Source of the DNA: Halomicrobium zhouii
GTDB lineage: Archaea > Halobacteriota > Halobacteria > Halobacteriales > Haloarculaceae
Assembly (NCBI RefSeq): GCF_900114435.1
Contig: NZ_FOZK01000002.1
Coordinates: 372,001 to 436,000 of the forward strand
DNA length: 64,000 nucleotides
Direction: 5' to 3'
Positions 18,048 through 25,270 of this stretch are shown here, in pieces (position 1 is the first letter of the stretch; each line of letters begins with the position of its first letter). Position numbers and translations under genes: made by a program. The notes below the pieces were generated by a model that did not search any database, was not told the origin of the DNA, and worked only from the letters and a program-made list of their open reading frames with translations.

Positions 18048-18990
18048 GCCGCGGCGCGTCGGTCGAGATGGACGACGCTATATTCAGCGACATTTCGTCA
18101 AGGCGCACGAGCGAGGAGAGGTCTCGACCGACGAACTGTCGACGGTCGTCAAACGCTACGACAGTCTCGATGCCGACGAGAGGGCGCTCGCTCAGCAGTC
18201 GATGTCGCGATCCGGAGATGACGGTATCAGACTCCTGGAAACCGACGTCTGCAACAGTCCGTGTGACAGTCTCCTCAAATCCGTCGACGACTTCGCAGAC
18301 GGTCGCTCCGAATTAGACGCTGATGAAAAGCGAAAGCTCGTCGACGCGTTCGAAGACTCTGACGGCGTGTCTGACGACGTTCCTGGCGGGGACCCAGAAC
18401 AGGTACAGAACAATCTCGAGTATCTCGCCGACGAGGGGGTCGACGGGCTCGATGGCACCATCGGTGACATCTCGGGAGACCGAAACGGATACACCGGCCT
18501 CGCTGGCGAGGTCAAAACCGCAAAGCGCGTCGTTGAGAACCAGAACGACGCCGACGTGGAGATGCGAAGGGACGTCGATCCAGACGACATTGCCGACGAG
18601 GACATCCCCGACGGTCTGACGCGTTCAGACGACTTCAAAGCTGGAACCACCGACATCGACGTCAACGATAGGAACGGGGCCGCGTACGAATCGAAAAACA
18701 ACGTCGAATTCACGCCGCTGTACGACGACATCAGCGCCTATCGATCAGTAGGCGACAAACTCGACGAGCTGCGACGGAAACTAAACACCATCGCAGCGAG
18801 TGGGCAAGACGAAATCGTCATCGTGATGCGAGAAGGTGAGCTAGAGTCCGAATACAGCGATGACGTCACCAATGCATTCCCCGAATCGGTACAGGCTGTC
18901 GAGAGACCGACTGACCTGGCCGATATGGTCGAGGACAACTTCGATGGCGTCAGTGTCGAGTTCAGAAGCTACGAGGAAGTAGGGTCATGA
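18048..18990 (+). pseudogene. Orphan toxin cassette 2 (frameshifted pretoxin fragment plus nuclease-like payload)
   Basis: The cassette begins with a short, degraded piece of the pretoxin repeat (EMDDA, then QRHFVKAHERGEVSTDELST). Against the other copies one base is missing near 18079-18080, so the frame shifts. From 18088 one open frame runs to TGA 18988-18990, with the junction motif LLETDVCNSPC and a payload related to cassette 4. Near the end TTDIDVNDRNGAAYESKNNV gives a D-x(n)-E-x-K signature of the restriction-endonuclease-like fold, followed by a strand-helix pattern (DEIVIVMREGEL). No start signal precedes it; an internal ATG at 18202 exists but would leave out the pretoxin part. Probably not expressed unless recombined into the full-length gene. 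Confidence 0.65.
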
Positions 18991-20201
18991 GAATGGAAGG
19001 CACGCTTTCCGTGTTGTTCTACAGGACTGAGCGGCTGGATCGCGAGGAACTGATCGACCCCACACTCTCCATCTGTGCGGAGCAGGGACTTTCGAGCGAA
19101 ACACAGACGCCGTTGAATCCGAGGGAGATCACGGTCGACGACGAAAATAGAGTCACGGTCTACGACGATACGAGACAGGTGCGGTTGAACTTCGACATCG
19201 ATAGTTGGAGCGGTCCGGTCGGATCGGTGCTCACGATCAGTACCGACGCTGAGGGTCTCGTTTCGGCCGAAGAGAGTCTAGATACGGAGTACACTGGATT
19301 CGCTCGCGACCTCGTCGAGACGATCCGTCGACTCACCGTGGAAATCGATCCGTACTACGTCTCCTCGTACAATACGTGGGTGATGAACGGGGAAACCGCC
19401 CCGACGCCGGAAGCCGTCTTGCCGCTGGAAACTCCGTTCGAGATAGAGCGACTCCCGTGGCTCGGCGTCTACTCGGAACCACTGATCGAACGCTTCGGGG
19501 GCAGGGAGCGCGTCCTCGCAACGCCGGCGTGGAAGGTCGAGGAGTTAGACAACGGTAGTATCCTCGTCATCACGACGCGGACGCCCTGGGAAGGTTATCA
19601 CGAAAAACTGCCCGCCGATCGATATCTCCTCGACGGGGCGGACCGTGACCGTGCCACCGGCACCGACGAACAGACACCGCTCACAGACCCGTTCGCAGAA
19701 CTCGAAAGCGGCGAGTTTGGCGCGGACGTCTGCGTCCACCGCGACGACATCGCGAGTGAGTTCGTCGACGAGGATCTTCGACTCGAGCGCGTTTACGTGG
19801 ACGAGGCCAGGGACCTCCGCAGGACCGACGTCGACACGTTCGTTCGCAACGTCGTCGACGATGCCGCTGGCGAGACAGCCGACATCGTGGGACGGATGCT
19901 CGCAGACCTCCCTGCTGACGCGACGAGAGACGACCAGATGGTTTCTTCGCTGTTACACGGGGCAATTCCACCGTCGTTCGTTCGACTCGACGATCCCAAC
20001 GACGAGAACGTCGTAACGAAGGTGATGGACCTCGACGTTGACACGAGCAAACACGACCTGCTCGTCTCGCTCGGCCGCGTCGCCCAGCAAGCCGACTTCA
20101 CCAACGCCGACCTGGCGACAATGGAACGCGCACTCGACAATCTCCAGGACCTGGACGACGTTGATGGCATCGACGATTGGATCGAAGATGCACTCCTGTA
20201 G
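18987..20201 (+). CDS. Probable immunity protein for cassette 2 (large two-domain type)
   Basis: 404 residues; ATG 18987 overlaps the payload stop as ATGA. No signal peptide, so cytosolic. The N-terminal ~230 residues contain ERVLATPAWKVEELDNGSIL, also found in the proteins after cassettes 3 and 4. The C-terminal ~165 residues (GADVCVHRDDI, TFVRNVVDD, DENVVTKVMDLDV, LLVSLGRVAQQ) are very similar to the end of the protein at 23913. Location directly after a toxin-type payload supports an immunity role. The gene is intact while its neighbouring payload is frameshifted. I know no named family; the C-terminal domain might have another role in the cell. Confidence 0.6.
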   Translation: MRMEGTLSVLFYRTERLDREELIDPTLSICAEQGLSSETQTPLNPREITVDDENRVTVYDDTRQVRLNFDIDSWSGPVGSVLTISTDAEGLVSAEESLDTEYTGFARDLVETIRRLTVEIDPYYVSSYNTWVMNGETAPTPEAVLPLETPFEIERLPWLGVYSEPLIERFGGRERVLATPAWKVEELDNGSILVITTRTPWEGYHEKLPADRYLLDGADRDRATGTDEQTPLTDPFAELESGEFGADVCVHRDDIASEFVDEDLRLERVYVDEARDLRRTDVDTFVRNVVDDAAGETADIVGRMLADLPADATRDDQMVSSLLHGAIPPSFVRLDDPNDENVVTKVMDLDVDTSKHDLLVSLGRVAQQADFTNADLATMERALDNLQDLDDVDGIDDWIEDALL

Positions 20202-20266
20202 ATCCCCTTTCTCACGATGATTCGGCGTCCTGCCCGGCTTCCGCCGAAAATTCGTGTTCTACCGGG

Positions 20267-20395
20267 ATGGGGCTCTCGACTCAGTTTCCACTGGAAAGTG
20301 AAACGGTCGAAGTTCTGGAATCGCTCGTCGAGGACGACGCGGACGAGACAGTCCGTACCGCGGCACGGGAGACGCTCTCACGGATCCGAGACTGA
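20267..20395 (+). pseudogene. HEAT-repeat-like fragment between cassettes
   Basis: A 42-codon stretch reads like the end of a HEAT-repeat protein: a helix SETVEVLESLVEDD followed by ADETVRTAARETLSRIRD and a stop. The upstream sequence shows no matching coding. HEAT-repeat proteins occur among immunity genes of bacterial polymorphic toxin loci, so this may be the remains of one. It is too short to be sure. Confidence 0.35.
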
Positions 20396-20409
20396 TACCG
20401 GCGTGGCTC

Positions 20410-21871
20410 GCCGTGGGTAGTCGCTGGGGTACGCGACCGGCACGGTCGCGCCGGCCGCGGCCTCGGGCGGTGGCAGCGTCGTCCAGAAGGGCCTAACCAA
20501 GTCACGCAAACTCCAGCGCCTCGTCGACGCCGCCGACTCCGCGACGCCGTCCAGAGTACCGAACGGGGTGAAACCGCACGTTCTCCGCAGCGCTGGCAAG
20601 GTGGACGACGCGCTGCCAGATACGAACGTCCGGACCGGCACACTGAGCGCGAAGCTCAACCGGATGCCCGAGCCCAAGCGGACCGAAGTCACCGAGCAGT
20701 TCGACGAACTCGACCCCCAGACGAAGCGGTATCTCGGCGAGACCGACGTCGACAATCCGGCGAGCAAATCGGCCGACCTGTTCCGCAACGCCGGGCCAGA
20801 CGGTCGTCGCGCGTTGAACGACCTCGCAGACACCGACCGCGAGGCCGCCGACGCGCTGCTGGAGATAGACGACGCCGCGACGCAACGGCGGTTCGTCGAG
20901 GCGTACGAGCAAGGGGACGTCTCGACCGACTGTCGACAGCGGTCAAACGGTACGACGAACTGGACGCCAGTGGCACGGAGGATGCCGACGACGTGATCGC
21001 CACCATTGGCGACGACGGGGCCGACTTGCTCGCCAACGCCGACGGGGAAACCGTCCGTATCCTCATGGACGGCTCCGGCGACGTCGACCAGTCGTTCCGT
21101 CGCGCCGTTGCCCGCTCGGCCGACGGCGACAGCATCGACTCGTACACGCAACTCGATAGGGCCGTCGAGAAGGTCGATGACCTCGACGGTACGCGGCAGC
21201 GACGTGCGAAGCAGCTCGTCGCCGAGACGGACGGGGCTGGCGTCAAACTCGTCGACGAACTCGACGACGACGGACTCCGGCGGGTACTCGACCTCGAAAT
21301 CGATTCGGCTGACAGGTTTCGAACCGCAGCGGCGCGAAAGGTCGACGCGGGTCACGCTGATGCCGACGACGTTGACAAATTTGCCAAACACGCCGACAAC
21401 CTGGAGGGGGTCGATGGGCTGAATAGTGGTCCCTTCGATGACTTCGTCGAAGCTGGGGATCCGGGGAACGTCCAGGGAGCACTCAGAGAAGTTCGACGTG
21501 CCGACGAAATCGGGTCGGAGAACATCCGGCGGATGAGCCTCGAACTCAAAGACGGGAAACAGGTCAAGGGCGAGCTGGATATCCAACTGAAGTCGGGCCG
21601 GATAATCGAATCGAAGTCCTCGTTCGGATATCGAAGAGCCGAGGTTGATGATCAGTTCGAGAAGAAGCTGACGACCATGCGTGATCATCCGGACGCGACG
21701 TTCGACGGTAATACCCTCGAAATACGCGCAAGCAAGATCGGTGACCCAGACATGGTCGAAGCGAAGATTACAGAGTGGGAAACCAAGGTTGCCCAATCCA
21801 GTGATTGGAACAACGCCGATATCACGATCGAAGTAGTTGATGAGAGTACGAGTACCGTGATCACGGGATAA
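20410..21871 (+). pseudogene. Orphan toxin cassette 3 (start-less, frameshifted)
   Basis: Homology to the full-length toxin begins at the WSLGYATGTV segment, where the Trp codon is TAG here, so the frame cannot connect to anything upstream. The pretoxin repeat follows with no plausible start. At about 20932 four bases (GAAC in the other copies) are missing, shifting the frame. The reading resumes in another frame through LLANADGETVRIL and DGSGDVDQSFRRAVARS to the stop at 21869-21871. The payload holds GELDIQLKSGRIIESK, a D-x(n)-E-x-K nuclease-like core, then a helix-strand region. It resembles the full-length protein up to about 21210 and then diverges. Silent cassette by inference. Confidence 0.7.
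20417..21210 (+). repeat. Pretoxin repeat, copy B
   Basis: Near-identical to copy A over most of its first 500 bases and clearly related until about 21210, including the LDRAVEKVDDLDG part. It carries the TAG replacing a Trp codon at its left edge and a 4-base deletion near 20932. It supplies sequence identity for recombination between cassette 3 and the expressed toxin gene. Confidence 0.8.
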
Positions 21872-21884
21872 CTCGAGGGACAAC

Positions 21885-22622
21885 ATGGAAGACTACGATT
21901 GGATACAAATTGCCTATCTACTTGAGACAGAGCCATCCGTCGAAACGTACGAATCCCTCTTCAGCAGGATCAACACACACCTCGACCGACCACCGCGGTC
22001 TGACGAGGTCGAAGTCGTCTACTGGGACGACGAAGACGAACGGAACGAAACCGCTGAGGAGTACGACGGGGCCGCACAGATCGCATCCGAATACCCGACA
22101 GTCAAAGTTTTACTGGAGACCACGTGGGACGATATTTCGATCGGATTCGAAAAACAGGGCGTGGGATTCCCGTCTTACGAATCAACCCCATTTCTTCGGT
22201 TCACGACGTGGATCTACACGCTCGAGGACACCGACGAGGAGGCGTATCAAGAAGAGGTCGAACAGTATCGACGCGAGTTTGCCGAAATCCACGCACTGGC
22301 GGCCGACGTCCTCGGCCCGAAGTGGGGATTCGGCCGTCGAGGCGGTCTCGCAATCGGTGAAAATGACTCGATCGAGGAACTAGCCTCGACGACCACGCCG
22401 CCACTCTACGAGTACAACGTCTTCCGCCCCGAAACGGTCGAGGAACTCGGACGCGAGCGTGTGCTCTCCGCGCCCGCCTGGTACGTCCAGGAATTAGATT
22501 CCGGTGGTGTGTTCCTGGCCGTTCGCGAACCACCCAAGCAGTGTTCGTCCACCACCGATGCATGTCTCGACGTGGCCGATCACCTCGGGATCCCGCTCGG
22601 CAAGATCGAACGGTACCACTGA
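21885..22622 (+). CDS. Probable immunity protein for cassette 3
   Basis: 245 residues beginning 13 bases after the cassette 3 payload stop. Acidic, soluble, no signal. It contains LGRERVLSAPAWYVQELDSGGV, the motif shared with the N-terminal domains of the immunity-type proteins at 18987 and 23913, but lacks their ~165-residue C-terminal domain. So it defines the minimal shared domain of this group. Intact in spite of the frameshift in its partner payload. Function inferred only from position and relatedness. Confidence 0.55.
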   Translation: MEDYDWIQIAYLLETEPSVETYESLFSRINTHLDRPPRSDEVEVVYWDDEDERNETAEEYDGAAQIASEYPTVKVLLETTWDDISIGFEKQGVGFPSYESTPFLRFTTWIYTLEDTDEEAYQEEVEQYRREFAEIHALAADVLGPKWGFGRRGGLAIGENDSIEELASTTTPPLYEYNVFRPETVEELGRERVLSAPAWYVQELDSGGVFLAVREPPKQCSSTTDACLDVADHLGIPLGKIERYH

Positions 22623-22662
22623 CCGGCCTCAGATTCGTTTTCCCCAGCCAACGAGAGCAAAC

Positions 22663-23160
22663 GTCGTCCAGAAGGGCCTGACCAAGTCGCGAAAGCTCCA
22701 GCGACTCGTCGACGCCGCCGACTCCGCGACGCCGTCCAGAGTACCGAACGGGGTGAAACCACACGTCCTGCGGGAGGCGGACAAAGTCGACGACGCGCTG
22801 CCAGATACGAACGTCCGGACCGGCACACTGAGTGCGAAGCTCAACCGGATGCCAGGCCCGAAGCGGACCGAAGCCACCGAGCAGTTCGACGAACTCGACC
22901 CCCAGACGAAGCGGTATCTCGGCGACACCGACGTCGACGCTCCTGCGAGCAGGAGTGCTGACCTGTTCCGCAACGCGGGGCCTGGTGGCCGCAAAGCGCT
23001 CGACGACCTGGCAGAGACCGACCGTCGGGCGGCCGACGCGTTGGTGGAGATGGACGACGCCGCGACGCAACGGCGGTTCGTCACGGCGTACGATAGCGGC
23101 GATGTCGATGCCGACGAACTGTCGACGGCCGTCAAGCGCTACGACGATAGGAATGCCGAG
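22663..23160 (+). repeat. Pretoxin repeat, copy C
   Basis: Near-identical to copies A and B from the VVQKGLTKSRK segment to about the DELSTAVKRYDD segment, then it diverges into the DVCNSPC-type junction. Its abrupt left boundary just after an immunity gene is what a recombination-inserted cassette would leave. Confidence 0.8.
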
Positions 23161-23911
23161 GGGACGGAGTTCGCCGACGACGTCATCGCACAGACCGGAG
23201 ACGATGGCGTCGACCTGCTGTCGACTGACGTCTGTAACAGTCCCTGCCACGGGACGATTCGCTCCGTCTACGAGTACACCAAGCAGTCAGACGGACTGGA
23301 CGACAAGGAGGCCAAGGATCTCCTCAAAGCGTACGACGAGGCCGAGGACGTTACCACCGGTCCGGGAAGTAACGGTCCCGGGGAGGTCCAGGAAGCAGTG
23401 AATTCCCTCGACCAGAGAGACGTCGATGGCATCAGGGACGTCATGCGCCACACCCAAGGAAACGAGAAGGGGTACAAGGAGATAGCCGGCGAAACCGACG
23501 TCGCGAACAAGTTACTCGACGGTGACAACGGAATCGAGGCCGGGGACATCGAGATGCAGCGACCGATCCGTGACGTGGACGACGCTCCGATCACCAAGAG
23601 TGACGTCGACGTCGACGTCGATTCGGAACTCACCGTTAGGCAGGACGCTCGAATCCCCCGCGATCGAGTCCAAGCACCTCAGCGTCGGCGATAAAAGCGA
23701 TTTCATCATCAGACAGGAGTCGAGGGATCTCAGGAACAAACTGATGACGCAGGCCGCGGACGGTGAAGACGAACTCGTCATCGTGACCACCGACGAGTAC
23801 CTCGATCGCATGCGAGAACAAGGTATGCTCGGCGAGATACGGAACGGCGTCCACCAGCAGGATTCGGATGCGACGGTAGAGTTTACAACGTACGGGGACT
23901 TGGAGGGGTAG
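22663..23911 (+). pseudogene. Orphan toxin cassette 4 (start-less, frameshifted near the catalytic core)
   Basis: The homology starts abruptly at GTCGTCCAGAAGGGCC, 40 bases after the preceding immunity gene, without a start codon or promoter of its own. The pretoxin part is followed by the junction motif LLSTDVCNSPC and a payload related to cassette 2. The frame breaks near 23638, where an extra A appears (GTT-A-GGC). In the second frame the sequence continues as RTLESPAIESKHLSVGD, so the break lies inside the D-x(n)-E-x-K core (DVDVDVD before, ESK after). The payload ends at TAG 23909-23911, one base before the next gene. Confidence 0.7.
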
Positions 23912-23912
23912 T

Positions 23913-25106
23913 ATGTGGGACGGGACTGCTATCGCCGCGTTCTACGAACTCGAGCCAGACGCCGACGTCGTTGCTTCGGTTATCGACGCCTGTTCGGCCG
24001 CGGGCTTCGACGTCGAGCGTCTCGTAGCGAAGGACTGGCACGAAACGCAACGGGAGTCAGTGATCGTCCCCCACGATCAGGGGTCCATCAATCTGGAGGT
24101 GAACCACAGCGACGAACGTGGACCCGACGAACCAGCCGTCAGTCTCGGTCTGGGTTCGGCGATCTATCCGTCGTCGGTGGACGACGCGGTGGCGTACCAG
24201 CGGGAGATGGACGCCCTCTTCGAGTTGATCTGTCGGCTCGCAGCGAGTGTCGCTGCGGGGTACGTGGCGGTGTTCGACTCGGAGGGGCGGGCCATGGCAG
24301 TCGTGCCGACGAGTCGACCCATCGGGGACGCACTCGAGCAGCCACCGATCGTTGGAATCTACTCGGCGGACGTCCTCGACCAGTCCGGTGGGCTGGACGG
24401 GTTGTACGACTCGCCACCGTGGTACACGGCGACGCTCCCAACCGGACAGACCGTCGTCGTCGAGTCTGAGGCCCCCTGGGCCGACGGCGGGTGGCAGCCC
24501 CCGACCGAAGCCGAGTACCTGGAACGCGCCGCCTTCGGAGACGAGAGAGCCAGTGACGAGGTGGACAACCCAGATTCGCGTGGTCTGGCCGACCCGTTTG
24601 CAGCGCTCGGCCCGGGCGAGTACGGTGCCGACGTGTGCGTCCACCGCGAGGACATCTCACGGGCGTTTCCCAACGAGGACTTGCGCCTCGTACGGGTCCG
24701 CGTCGACGAGAACGGCGACCTCCGCCGACTCGACGGCGATACCTTCGTCCGGAACGTCGTCGACGACGACCCGAGTGACGACACCGCGTTCGTGAAACGG
24801 ATGCTCGTTGACGTTCCAGCCGACGCAACCGAGGGTGACGCCATGGTTTCGGCATTGCTTCACGGATCTGTTCCGACCGATTTCGTCCGCCTCGACGGGC
24901 CCGACGACGAGAACGTCGTGACGAAAGTCATGGAACTCGACGTCGGCGCCAGCAAGTTCGAGTTGCTCGTCAGCCTCGGCCGCGTCGCGCAGCAAGACGA
25001 CTTCACCAGTGCGGACCTCGCATCGATCGAGGGAGCGCTCGAGACACTCCAGCAACTCGAAGACACCGACGCCGTCGACCGGTACGTCCGCGAGAACTTC
25101 CTCTGA
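23913..25106 (+). CDS. Probable immunity protein for cassette 4 (large two-domain type)
   Basis: 397 residues, one base after the payload stop. A diverged N-terminal domain (YDSPPWYTATLPTGQTVVVE in the place of the shared APAWxVxEL motif) and a C-terminal domain (GADVCVHREDI, TFVRNVVDD, DENVVTKVMELDV, LLVSLGRVAQQ) very similar to that of the 404-residue protein at 18987. Soluble and acidic. The pairing of related payloads (cassettes 2 and 4) with related downstream proteins supports cognate immunity. The gene is intact while the payload is frameshifted. Confidence 0.6.
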   Translation: MWDGTAIAAFYELEPDADVVASVIDACSAAGFDVERLVAKDWHETQRESVIVPHDQGSINLEVNHSDERGPDEPAVSLGLGSAIYPSSVDDAVAYQREMDALFELICRLAASVAAGYVAVFDSEGRAMAVVPTSRPIGDALEQPPIVGIYSADVLDQSGGLDGLYDSPPWYTATLPTGQTVVVESEAPWADGGWQPPTEAEYLERAAFGDERASDEVDNPDSRGLADPFAALGPGEYGADVCVHREDISRAFPNEDLRLVRVRVDENGDLRRLDGDTFVRNVVDDDPSDDTAFVKRMLVDVPADATEGDAMVSALLHGSVPTDFVRLDGPDDENVVTKVMELDVGASKFELLVSLGRVAQQDDFTSADLASIEGALETLQQLEDTDAVDRYVRENFL

Positions 25107-25270
25107 ATCGATCGAACGCGATCCCCGGCCCAGATTCTCACCTCGTACCGGACGGCATCGCCGGGGTCGGTCGAGTGCAGGTTGTGGAAGCGGCGACGCC
25201 GCCGGCATCACCATCCGATGTGTCCGTCCCGGCAACGTTGACCGATTGGTCGTCCCCCACGCGATCGATC

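Noticed and set aside
20378-21886. A 502-codon antisense open frame over cassette 3
   Set aside because: Created by the high-GC pretoxin repeat on the plus strand; its composition changes from Ser/Arg-rich to other patterns where the plus-strand payload changes, with no family features.
25107-25270. Another immunity or payload remnant between cassette 4 and copA
   Set aside because: The 164 bases show no similarity to the cassettes and no protein-like frame on either strand.
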